Source: Actinomycetota bacterium (lineage in GTDB: Bacteria; Actinomycetota; Actinomycetes; Nanopelagicales; Nanopelagicaceae). From it: a stretch of 5,249 bases of DNA. The translations under genes were made by a program, and so were the position numbers. The notes beneath the pieces are model-generated. The model had not been told where the DNA came from. It made no database searches and saw nothing but the letters and a program-made list of their open reading frames with translations. How positions within the stretch are numbered: the stretch's first letter is position 1; each line of letters begins with the position of its first letter. This document shows, piece by piece, positions 1 to 5,249 of this stretch. The stretch covers positions 1 through 5,249 of the forward strand of contig RGOY01000095.1 of NCBI GenBank assembly GCA_010028225.1, given 5' to 3'.

Positions 1-265
1 AGAACATCCATGGCTTGCTTCCATAAGAGATGATGCGAGCGATTAGCTCTCCGATGAATATCCAGAGCGCAATCCGATCAAAAGTCTCAAGTGACTCCCT
101 CACCTCGCTATCAATGTTCTTCATCGTCAATAAAGCGAGTGCAATGGCATTGAGCATGATGATGGCGGCAATAAAGAGCTCAAACGCTTGGCTATAGACC
201 GCTTTGGTCAGCCATCTAATTCGATAGCCAGGAATCTCCAAGCTCTCTTTTTGATTCCGTAGCAC
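1..265 (-). CDS. Ion transport (voltage-gated cation channel) family protein, N-terminal part, runs off left edge
   Basis: The reverse strand is open from position 265 to the window edge, giving 88 codons with no stop. Translation shows a basic start, then a first hydrophobic helix (about residues 26-48, with LFIAAIIMLNAIALALL), a short charged loop, and a second helix (about 59-79, LETFDRIALWIFIGELIARI) followed by SYGSKPWMF. The N residue in helix 1, and the D followed by an F-x-x-E-L-x-x-R run in helix 2, are typical of S1 and S2 of ion_trans (NaChBac-like) channels. S3, the S4 voltage sensor and the pore lie outside the window, so ion selectivity cannot be judged. The proposed start is GTG at 265, preceded by AGAAGGAAAAGGG. 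An in-frame TAG lies a little upstream, and a TTG eight codons in is the alternative start. The gene sits 29 bases after the RDD gene and is probably cotranscribed with it. Confidence 0.8.
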   Translation of the reverse strand, partial: MLRNQKESLEIPGYRIRWLTKAVYSQAFELFIAAIIMLNAIALALLTMKNIDSEVRESLETFDRIALWIFIGELIARIISYGSKPWMF

Positions 266-294
266 TGCCCTTTTCCTTCTGTTGCTGAACGAGG

Positions 295-771
295 TCAGCT
301 AGTTATCGGATTTGCTTCATTGACCACAATGGTCTTTGCCCAGAGATCAGTTACTCGCTTGAGTTGGCTACCCTTTAATATCCAAAGGGCATCAGTCAAT
401 GTAATTGCCAGTCCAATCAAACTTCCTAGGATTGTCAAGCCCGCACCTGCGAGAGGATCTGAGGAATAGGCATCATCAAAACCAGTTGCAAATCCACCCA
501 GTGCTTGAAAAATTAAGCCGGGAATGGCAAAAACAATTGGAATAAGAAACTGTCGGATTGCCATATGTCCCCAAGTCGCATTAGTGCGTTGGTTCTCAGC
601 AACGACTCGCATCTTGAGAATCTGTTTCGCTGGCGTCAGGCCCTGCCCCCAGATCACCAAACTCCAGATTAACCACCCAATGCCACAAGTGACGATGGAG
701 AGAGCTACATCGAGGAAGTAACCGCCAAGTCGATGCTGTGCCGATGCTTTTGGATAGAGATTCATGGTCAC
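295..771 (-). CDS. RDD family membrane protein
   Basis: This 158-residue integral membrane protein has RDD-domain features. An R14-x6-D21 pair lies at the start of the first helix (RLGGYFLD). After helix 1 comes the family's GQ-x-L-T-P-A-K-x-I-L-K-x-R-V-V stretch (about 42-57), then an Arg before helix 2 (R73). Asp127 lies in helix 3, and the C-terminal K-R-x-x-D-x-x-A-K-T-I-V-V stretch occupies about 138-150. Three membrane segments are visible (about 21-41, 74-92, 112-133). Most RDD proteins have no known function. At least one has been described as a cation/proton antiporter, but that cannot be transferred here. The start is GTG at 771, which overlaps the previous gene's TGA by four bases. 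The alternative is ATG at 765, two codons in. Neither has a good Shine-Dalgarno sequence, so translational coupling is likely. Confidence 0.85.
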   Translation of the reverse strand: MTMNLYPKASAQHRLGGYFLDVALSIVTCGIGWLIWSLVIWGQGLTPAKQILKMRVVAENQRTNATWGHMAIRQFLIPIVFAIPGLIFQALGGFATGFDDAYSSDPLAGAGLTILGSLIGLAITLTDALWILKGSQLKRVTDLWAKTIVVNEANPITS

Positions 772-1127
772 CAGAATACTGCTATCAGCACGTTAGCAAG
801 GGCTAAGGTGAAGATAGTCATGTAGGTGGATCGCTTCACTTCGGCTTTCTTCACATTGAGGAACCCAAGAACCAGAATCGCGATAACGAATAGGAGTTTT
901 ACACCTAATTTGCCGTGATCAAGAAGTTCAACCGATTCATCTTTGGCATTTTGCATCGCATTGACGATGATCAAGAATATTCCTGCGAGAAGAACGAGTA
1001 GCCCGCTGTGAAGGCTTGCTACTTTGATTCGCAAAGGTTTTTCACTCACTCCAACCAAGAGGCCGCCGAGTAAGCCAGCCATTCCTATAAAGTGCAGGAC
1101 CACGAGAACTTCATAGGCCAAATTCAT
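768..1127 (-). CDS. Small four-helix membrane protein of unknown function
   Basis: This is a 119-residue, very hydrophobic protein with four predicted membrane helices (about 4-26, 36-56, 74-91, 100-118). A short acidic loop (KDESVELLD) lies between helices 2 and 3, and a basic loop (KKAEVKR) between 3 and 4. I do not recognise a named family. The N-terminal pattern (LVVLHFIGMAGLLGG) resembles small actinobacterial conserved membrane proteins. Histidines 12, 40 and 71 lie in or at the ends of helices 1, 2 and 3, an arrangement also found in small haem- or metal-binding membrane proteins, but that reading is speculative. The ATG at 1127 has a strong ribosome-binding site (AAAGGGGAAG, about five bases upstream). 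It is the first gene of the leftward set, and its TGA overlaps the RDD gene's GTG start. Confidence 0.75.
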   Translation of the reverse strand: MNLAYEVLVVLHFIGMAGLLGGLLVGVSEKPLRIKVASLHSGLLVLLAGIFLIIVNAMQNAKDESVELLDHGKLGVKLLFVIAILVLGFLNVKKAEVKRSTYMTIFTLALANVLIAVFW

Positions 1128-1246
1128 ATCTTCCCCTTTCAGCCGATTCTCAGGACTGAATCATTCTCACCTCAAGCCTAATCGCCCCTATCCAAGATTC
1201 GGTGATTCAACTGGCAGGTTGTTTTCGAAAGTGATTCGCTTCGGAC
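1128..1246. promoter_or_regulatory. Divergent intergenic region between the leftward membrane-protein set and the Rieske gene
   Basis: These 119 non-coding bases separate two outward-reading genes, so both promoters should lie here. The strong leftward ribosome-binding site is at about 1131-1140. A weak leftward sigma-70-like pair, TTGAGG then GAGAAT with 18 bases between, can be read on the minus strand, but it is too degenerate to rely on. I found no convincing rightward -35/-10 pair. The pentamer GATTC or its complement occurs five times (1145, 1158, 1196, 1204, 1233), including a seven-base inverted pair TGAATCA (1157-1163) and TGATTCA (1203-1209). A short palindrome, TTTCGAAA, lies at 1223-1230. 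Confidence 0.5.
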
Positions 1247-1993
1247 ATGGAAAGCAGCAACCAATCCTCAGATGTCACGAGAAGAGGACTTGTCGGTGCC
1301 CTACTTACAGGTGGTTTGACCGCAGTTGCATCAGTCTTGCCAAATACTGCGTTCGCTCAACCTGCGGCGAAGTGTGTTCGCGTTGGCCAGAAAATTATTT
1401 TCAATGGTTATGCATACAGCTGTATTCGAAAGAGCGGTCGTTTGACGTGGAAACGCGGAAAGAAAATCAGGAGAGCGGTTGCATCACCCGTTGCTACTGC
1501 AACTTCATCTCCTATCGCTACTCCAACTTCTACTCCTACTCCAACTGCAACTTCCACACCATCACAATCCCCATCTTCAGCACCTTCGCCTACGCCATCA
1601 CTCACATCAACTCCTACTCCGACACCTACATCAACTCCTTCACCGACTGCGACCCCAACCCCAAGTGCAACTGTTAAGCGAAACGGATTCTTTATTGCGA
1701 AGTCGAATCAGATTGCAGTGGGCGAATCAAAAATTTTCACAGGAATTAATCTGGCAGGACGCAGTGTGAAGTTATCGCTCTTCCGTTCGACCTCAGGCGT
1801 AAGTGCACTCGATATCTATTGCACTCATGCAGGGTGTGCGGTAACTCCAAATGGTCCAGAGCTTGTCTGTGAATGTCACTTCTCTTACTTCGATGCAGCA
1901 ACGGGCGCGCGAAAAAGTGGCCCTGCGCCAACAGGTCTTCCTACCTTCACAACGAGTGAAATTGACGGTGAGATCTACGTACTGACCGCGTAA
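1247..1993 (+). CDS. Tat-exported Rieske [2Fe-2S] protein with Pro/Thr/Ser linker
   Basis: A 248-residue protein. Residues 10-37 form a twin-arginine signal (T-R-R-G-L-V-G, hydrophobic core, cleavage likely after AFA at 37). Residues 43-73 are a small module with C43, Y57-x-C59 and W68, followed by basic residues. Residues 80-141 are a Pro/Thr/Ser/Ala linker. Residues 148-248 are a Rieske domain: box I C192-T-H194-A-G-C197 and box II C208-E-C210-H211-F-S213-Y-F215. C192, H194, C208 and H211 are the expected cluster ligands, and C197 with C210 the expected disulfide. Ser213 is kept at the potential-raising position, but the bc1-type Tyr at 215 is Phe and the usual Pro and Gly of CPCHG are Glu and Phe. 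It probably acts as an electron carrier outside the membrane; the partner is unknown. ATG 1247 is the only good start (in-frame TGA at 1232). The ribosome-binding site is weak. Confidence 0.88.
   Translation: MESSNQSSDVTRRGLVGALLTGGLTAVASVLPNTAFAQPAAKCVRVGQKIIFNGYAYSCIRKSGRLTWKRGKKIRRAVASPVATATSSPIATPTSTPTPTATSTPSQSPSSAPSPTPSLTSTPTPTPTSTPSPTATPTPSATVKRNGFFIAKSNQIAVGESKIFTGINLAGRSVKLSLFRSTSGVSALDIYCTHAGCAVTPNGPELVCECHFSYFDAATGARKSGPAPTGLPTFTTSEIDGEIYVLTA
1484..1669 (+). repeat. Low-complexity Pro/Thr/Ser-coding repeat within the Rieske gene
   Basis: This stretch is an imperfect tandem of ACTCCT/ACTCCA-like hexamers that encodes TP, SP and AT dipeptides (residues 80-141 of the Rieske protein). 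Such linkers typically act as extended, often glycosylated, spacers in secreted actinobacterial proteins. The repeat is prone to slippage, so its length may vary between strains. It keeps the reading frame here and joins two recognisable domains, so it is part of the gene rather than an independent element. The long open frames in other phases across it are consequences of the composition. Confidence 0.85.
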
Positions 1994-2192
1994 GTTCTTG
2001 CCCGCTCACAACCTCAACTTCTTCAAGGCCTTCACTCAGAAACCCCACGAACCCTTCCAAAGGGGTTCAAACCATCCATCTGGAGCAAAAGAGTCCCAAA
2101 TTCGTCACGCCAGATCATTGCCTACGCGACTACCCCTCAGTAGGTTCAGGGGTGAGAAGGGGCACCCCGCCTCTCTCAAGAAAGGCATTCGA
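1994..2192 (+). promoter_or_regulatory. Non-coding leader of the ABC sugar operon with inverted repeats
   Basis: 199 bases lie between the Rieske stop and the binding-protein start. Three perfect six-base inverted repeats are visible: GAACCC 2049-2054 with GGGTTC 2063-2068 (8-base loop), ACCCCT 2132-2137 with AGGGGT 2148-2153 (10-base loop), and GGGGTG 2149-2154 with CACCCC 2163-2168 (8-base loop). The last two share the GGGGT segment and cannot form together. None is followed by a T-run, so no clear terminator separates the Rieske gene from the operon. The frame of the downstream gene stays open back to a TTG at 1998, but the predicted peptide is not protein-like and would precede a complete export signal. 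Confidence 0.5.
2118..2146 (+). promoter_or_regulatory. Candidate sigma-70-type promoter for the ABC operon
   Basis: TTGCCT (2118-2123) and TAGGTT (2141-2146) are separated by 17 bases, matching the TTGACA/TAnnnT pattern in four of six and three of six positions. Transcription would begin near 2153, about 40 bases before the ATG. The inverted repeat ACCCCT/AGGGGT (2132-2153) brackets the -10 hexamer, which is where a repressor operator could sit. The call rests on spacing and weak consensus only. Confidence 0.35.
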
Positions 2193-3491
2193 ATGTCTGA
2201 AGTTACAAATGGGGTTTCTCGTCGTTCAGTACTCAAAGGTGCTGCAATCGGTACAGCAGGTCTCGTTGGCGGTGGCGCTCTTCTGTCATCGTGTGGTGGC
2301 GACGCTGCAACTGGTCCGCTCTCCTTCGGTGCACGTACTGTTGATGAGTCACCAACAAAGCAGCTCAAAGCGCTTGTAGCTGCTTATGAGGCAAAGACTG
2401 GTAACACAGTCACCTACAACGCGACAGAATCAAATGCATTCCAGAACAACCTTTCCCAATACCTCCAAGGAACGCCAGATGATGCGTTCCAGTGGATGGC
2501 TGGATACCGCATGCAATTCTTCGCAGAGCAAGGTTTGCTCGTTGATCTCTCTGATGTTTGGGAAGAGATTGGCGATCAGTACGCTGAGTCATACAAGATT
2601 GCATCAACCGGTCTTGATGGCAAGCAGTACTTCATCCCACAGTCCTGGTATCCATGGGGTCTTCACTACCGCAAGTCGATGATCGCTGACATCGGTTTGG
2701 ATCCAGAGGATATTTACTCATGGGATGACTTGATGGCAGTTCTTGAAGGAATGAAGGGCAAGGGACTCATCGGTCTCGCATCCGCTGATAAGGGCGGTTG
2801 GGAAGCGATGGGAACCTTCGACATCCTCAATGCACGTATCAACGGATACCAATTCCATGTCGACCTCCTCGGTGGTCGCGAGAAGTGGACCGACGATCGC
2901 GTACGTGAAGTCTTCAAGTATTGGGAGATGCTCCTTCCTTACATGAACACCAATGTTCTTGACCTTGAGTGGGACGGCGCAATGCAGTTGCTTCTGCAGC
3001 GCAAAGCTGGTCTCTTCTTCAACGGTTCATGGTTTGGCGCCAACTTCAAGGAACAGTCCGATGCGGACTATGAGGATCTCTGGATCATTCCATTCCCTGA
3101 GATCAATCCTGAGCATGCTCGTGACACTATCGATGCACCTATCGATGGTTTCTGTGCTGCTGCTAATGGTGCAAATCCAGATGGTGGTAAGGACTTCGTT
3201 AAGTTCGCAGGTGATATGGAAGGCGTCCAGGCGATGCTTGATACAGGCGTCCCAATGACTTCTGCTAATAGCGGTCAGGACACTTCAACCTACGACGCAT
3301 TCCAGAAGCAGCAACTCGCTGTTATGGCAGAGGCGAAGTACATCACTCAGTTCTTGGATCGCGACACGAGACCAGATTTCGCTGGTCCAGTTGTTGGTCC
3401 TGCACTCCAGAGCTGGTTCAAGAATCCAAAGGATGTCGGAAGCATCTTGGAATCTCTCCAGTCACAATGGGATGCACTTCCTCCGCTCTAG
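2193..3491 (+). CDS. ABC transporter sugar-binding lipoprotein (CUT1, SBP_bac_1 type)
   Basis: A 432-residue extracellular solute-binding protein. Residues 9-15 (S-R-R-S-V-L-K) are a twin-arginine motif, followed by a Gly/Ala-rich core and the lipobox L-S-S-C with lipidated Cys34, so it is a Tat-exported lipoprotein anchored to the outer face of the membrane. The mature part has typical family-1 features: an early beta-strand/helix (SFGARTVDESPTKQLKALVA), the YFIPQSWYPWGLHYRKS hinge segment, the SWDDLMAVLEGMKGKG helix, and an aromatic-rich pocket region (KAGLFFNGSWFGANF). The length is normal for the family. The start is ATG 2193, with AAGAAAGG seven bases upstream; starting earlier would bury the signal. 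The substrate is probably a mono- or oligosaccharide, but specificity cannot be read by eye. It is followed by two permeases and no ATPase. Confidence 0.93.
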   Translation: MSEVTNGVSRRSVLKGAAIGTAGLVGGGALLSSCGGDAATGPLSFGARTVDESPTKQLKALVAAYEAKTGNTVTYNATESNAFQNNLSQYLQGTPDDAFQWMAGYRMQFFAEQGLLVDLSDVWEEIGDQYAESYKIASTGLDGKQYFIPQSWYPWGLHYRKSMIADIGLDPEDIYSWDDLMAVLEGMKGKGLIGLASADKGGWEAMGTFDILNARINGYQFHVDLLGGREKWTDDRVREVFKYWEMLLPYMNTNVLDLEWDGAMQLLLQRKAGLFFNGSWFGANFKEQSDADYEDLWIIPFPEINPEHARDTIDAPIDGFCAAANGANPDGGKDFVKFAGDMEGVQAMLDTGVPMTSANSGQDTSTYDAFQKQQLAVMAEAKYITQFLDRDTRPDFAGPVVGPALQSWFKNPKDVGSILESLQSQWDALPPL

Positions 3492-3517
3492 TCGCTTGAG
3501 TAGATCGAGTAACTAGA
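3487..3517 (+). promoter_or_regulatory. Imperfect stem-loop across the binding-protein stop codon
   Basis: TCTAGT (3487-3492) pairs with ACTAGA (3512-3517). Inside it, CTTGA (3495-3499) pairs with TCGAG (3505-3509) around a five-base loop, with a small internal mismatch between the two stems. It includes the TAG stop of the binding-protein gene and ends just before the purine-rich ribosome-binding site of the permease (about 3518-3534). It is AT-richer than the second hairpin and has no T-run. Its role, if any, would be as a 3' protective structure or in limiting read-through translation. Confidence 0.4.
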
Positions 3518-3534
3518 AGAGGAAGAGGTAAGAG

Positions 3535-4446
3535 ATGGCTTCGACGGCGGTGGGTGGGAAGACCCGCCGCCGTCGAGCATTTTCAAAGAAAGATCGCGTA
3601 ACTCTCGGAGTCTTCGTCGGCATCCCGACATTCCTTCATGTAGCGCTGGTCTGGTTTCCAGCGGTTGCAACAATCGGCCTCTCCTTCACTTATTGGACTG
3701 GGATCCGTTTCTCCGATATCAAATGGGCTGGAATCGCCAACTACACCAACATCATCTTTGACACTCCTGCATTTCGTATTGCACTCAAGAACAACACGAT
3801 TTGGTTGCTCTGGTTCGCGCTGATTGCGACCCCGCTTGGCATTCTTCTTGCTTATCAAATTGATCGTCAGATACGCGGCCATAAGTTCTATCAATCGGCC
3901 TATTACATGCCAGTAATTCTCTCGCTCGCAGTTATCGGCATCATCTGGAATTTCATGCTTCGTCCTGATGGGTTCGTCAATGGCCTTATCGGAAGAGATA
4001 TAACAAATGCAGTCTCCTTCTTTGGTGATGATCGATGGAATCTCTATGTCATTTTGACGATCGCCTCATGGCGACATATCGGCTACATCATGCTTCTCTA
4101 TTTAGCAGGATTGAAAGCAATTGACCCATCGCTACGTGAAGCAGCGTCAATAGATGGTGCGACAGAGTGGCAGACATTCAAGCGTGTGATATTTCCTTCG
4201 ATGAAGCCAGTCAACATCATTGTCGTAGTAATCACGATAATAGAGACGCTTCGCGCCTTTGACATCATCTACATCATCTATGGCACCTCCGCAGGCATGC
4301 CAATTCTTGGCGTATTGGTATTTCAAAATATCGCAGGTGAAGGCGCTTCGATGAAGGGTGCTGCTTATGCAGTGATTCTCTTTGTTCTCTCGATTGGACC
4401 CATCCTCGCCTATCTCAGGCAACAGTTCAAAGAGGATGTGAAGTAA
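3535..4446 (+). CDS. CUT1 sugar ABC transporter permease (MalF type)
   Basis: A 303-residue inner-membrane permease with six predicted helices (about 23-45, 88-108, 122-142, 170-192, 223-240, 275-294). The cytoplasmic EAA loop that docks on the ATPase is clear at 202-221: E202-A-A-S-I-D-G-A, ending I-F-P221. The basic N terminus (TRRRRAFSKKDR) is followed by VGIPTFLHVALVWFPA, typical of the first subunit of these heterodimeric permeases. ATG 3535 is preceded by GAGG with six bases of spacing in a purine-rich tract. No other plausible start lies near, since GTG at 3550 would fall inside a hairpin. The gene lies 43 bases after the binding-protein gene, and the next permease overlaps its stop. 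Codons 3-14 are much richer in G+C than the surroundings because they carry a strong hairpin. Confidence 0.93.
   Translation: MASTAVGGKTRRRRAFSKKDRVTLGVFVGIPTFLHVALVWFPAVATIGLSFTYWTGIRFSDIKWAGIANYTNIIFDTPAFRIALKNNTIWLLWFALIATPLGILLAYQIDRQIRGHKFYQSAYYMPVILSLAVIGIIWNFMLRPDGFVNGLIGRDITNAVSFFGDDRWNLYVILTIASWRHIGYIMLLYLAGLKAIDPSLREAASIDGATEWQTFKRVIFPSMKPVNIIVVVITIIETLRAFDIIYIIYGTSAGMPILGVLVFQNIAGEGASMKGAAYAVILFVLSIGPILAYLRQQFKEDVK
3541..3576 (+). terminator. Strong GC-rich hairpin with T-run inside the start of the MalF-type gene (attenuator candidate)
   Basis: TCGACGGCGG (3541-3550) pairs perfectly with CCGCCGTCGA (3567-3576). Inside this, a T-G wobble (3551/3566) and GGGT (3552-3555) with ACCC (3562-3565) extend the stem to 15 pairs around a six-base loop (3556-3561). 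It is followed by GCATTTTC, so it resembles an intrinsic terminator with a short T-run, yet it begins six bases after the permease ATG and lies within the coding sequence. It could end a fraction of transcripts after the binding-protein gene or slow translation initiation of the permease. The structure is certain at sequence level; the function is inference. Confidence 0.55.
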
Positions 4447-5249
4447 TGCCAACTACTAGTGTGGTTGAGGAAAGATATCGAAATCGACAGAAAGTCAAAG
4501 ACCGATTCATCTCGCTCTTCATTGGGCTCTTCGCACTCGTCTGGTTATTTCCAATTGTCTGGACCATCTGGTCTTCGTTTAGGCCATATAAAGATGTTCG
4601 TGCTTACGGGACTTTCTCCTGGCCGAAGGAGATGGGTCTTGGAAACTACAGCGAAGCAATTTCTCGAATGGAGCTTCCAACCTATCTCACCAACTCTGTA
4701 GCAATCACACTCCCTGCAGTATTTCTTACCCTCTTTCTTGGTTCGCTGATCGCATTCGTTGTTTCTCGTTACTCCTTTAGATTCAACGTGGGAATGCTTC
4801 TTTTGTTTACGGCCGGAAATCTCCTTCCTGCTCAACTTGTCTTCATTCCGGTCTTCAAGATGTATCTCGAAATTGGCGATCTTGTCGGTAATCGAAGTCT
4901 GCTTTATAACTCGCAGTGGGGCGTGGTTTTGATTCATGTGGCGTTCCAGATGGGCTTTGCCACCTTCGTTCTCTCTTCCTATATGAAGACCATCCCGAAG
5001 GAGATCTCAGAGTCCGCTCTCGTTGACGGTGCATCAGTCTTTCGTCACTACTTCAACGTGATGCTCCCGCTCCTTCGCCCACCCCTTGCCTCTCTCGCAG
5101 TATTGATGACGACCTGGATCTATAACGACTTCTTCTGGGCTCTAGTTCTTATGAAAGATGACAACAAGCGTCCGATTACCTCGGCACTCGGTCGTCTGAC
5201 CGGAGAATTCGTCACTGATTACAACTTGCTCGCTGCAGGAGCGATGATC
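4446..5249 (+). CDS. CUT1 sugar ABC transporter permease (MalG type), C-terminal end beyond the window
   Basis: An open frame of 268 codons reaches the right edge with no stop. The N terminus is MPTTSVVEERYRNRQKVKDR, followed by helices at about 21-43, 86-107, 115-138, 157-178 and 213-236, with a sixth beginning near 261. The EAA loop is at 189-208 (E189-S-A-L-V-D-G-A, ending L-P208), and the TTWIYNDFFWALVL segment after it is characteristic of the MalG-like subunit. The family's usual length suggests only about 10-30 residues are missing. ATG 4446 shares its A with the TAA stop of the preceding permease (TAATG), and GAGGA lies nine bases upstream, so the two subunits are probably translationally coupled and made in equal amounts. 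It forms the pore together with the MalF-type protein. Confidence 0.93.
   Translation, partial: MPTTSVVEERYRNRQKVKDRFISLFIGLFALVWLFPIVWTIWSSFRPYKDVRAYGTFSWPKEMGLGNYSEAISRMELPTYLTNSVAITLPAVFLTLFLGSLIAFVVSRYSFRFNVGMLLLFTAGNLLPAQLVFIPVFKMYLEIGDLVGNRSLLYNSQWGVVLIHVAFQMGFATFVLSSYMKTIPKEISESALVDGASVFRHYFNVMLPLLRPPLASLAVLMTTWIYNDFFWALVLMKDDNKRPITSALGRLTGEFVTDYNLLAAGAMI

Noticed and set aside
1484..1669. CRISPR-like or intergenic tandem array
   Set aside because: There is no constant repeat with unique spacers. The periodicity is short and imperfect and keeps the coding frame.
1219..1769. Long open frames in the other two forward phases and on the reverse strand across the Pro/Thr/Ser repeat
   Set aside because: They come from the hexamer-like composition of the repeat. 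Their products are low-complexity and unlike proteins, whereas the frame from 1247 links a Tat signal to a canonical Rieske domain.
2025..2032. Palindrome AAGGCCTT downstream of the Rieske stop
   Set aside because: An isolated eight-base palindrome with no extension or repetition is not distinguishable from chance.
2049..2068. Rho-independent terminator for the Rieske gene
   Set aside because: The stem is only six pairs with an eight-base loop and is followed by CAAACC rather than a T-run, so it was kept only as an inverted repeat in the leader.
1998..2192. In-frame N-terminal extension of the binding protein from a TTG at 1998
   Set aside because: It would place 65 basic, non-family residues before a complete Tat/lipobox signal. 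ATG 2193 has a well-placed ribosome-binding site, and the stretch holds promoter-like and inverted-repeat sequence instead.
3583..4452. Two reverse-strand open frames of about 100 codons within the MalF-type gene
   Set aside because: They are shadows of codon usage in a well-supported permease gene, with no domain features.
4545..4937. Antisense open frame of about 130 codons within the MalG-type gene
   Set aside because: The forward frame encodes a clear permease. The reverse product is polar and has no recognisable motif, and there is no ribosome-binding site of note.

Overview
The window reads as part of a medium-GC (roughly half G+C by eye) actinobacterial genome. Twin-arginine signals on both a Rieske protein and a sugar-binding lipoprotein, a Pro/Thr/Ser-rich surface linker, and a CUT1-type sugar transporter without its own ATPase in view all fit a planktonic freshwater actinobacterium (acI/Nanopelagicales type). 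That assignment is inferred from style and memory, not from a database match.

Left part (1-1127, minus strand): three closely packed membrane-protein genes read leftwards. In order of transcription they are a 119-residue four-helix protein of unknown function, an RDD-family protein that overlaps it by 4 bases, and, 29 bases further on, the first 88 codons of an ion-transport-family (voltage-gated cation channel) protein. The last one runs off the left edge. A 119-bp divergent intergenic region (1128-1246) separates this set from the rightward genes.

Middle (1247-1993, plus strand): a Tat-exported protein with a short two-cysteine module, a Pro/Thr/Ser linker of about 62 residues and a C-terminal Rieske [2Fe-2S] domain. 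It is followed by a 199-bp non-coding leader (1994-2192) with several inverted repeats and a candidate promoter.

Right part (2193-5249, plus strand): an ABC sugar-uptake operon. It consists of a Tat/lipobox solute-binding lipoprotein, a MalF-type permease and a MalG-type permease that runs off the right edge. The two permease genes overlap by one base (TAATG). Between the binding protein and the first permease, two stem-loops flank the permease ribosome-binding site. The second is a 15-pair GC-rich hairpin inside codons 3-14 of the permease, followed by TTTT. This is the most striking unlabelled signal in the window, and it could set the binding-protein to permease ratio. The energising ATPase is not here and is probably shared or encoded elsewhere.

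Nothing in the window is convincingly a new multi-gene system. The unusual points are the Rieske protein's architecture, the hairpin pair, and the leader ahead of the ABC operon.
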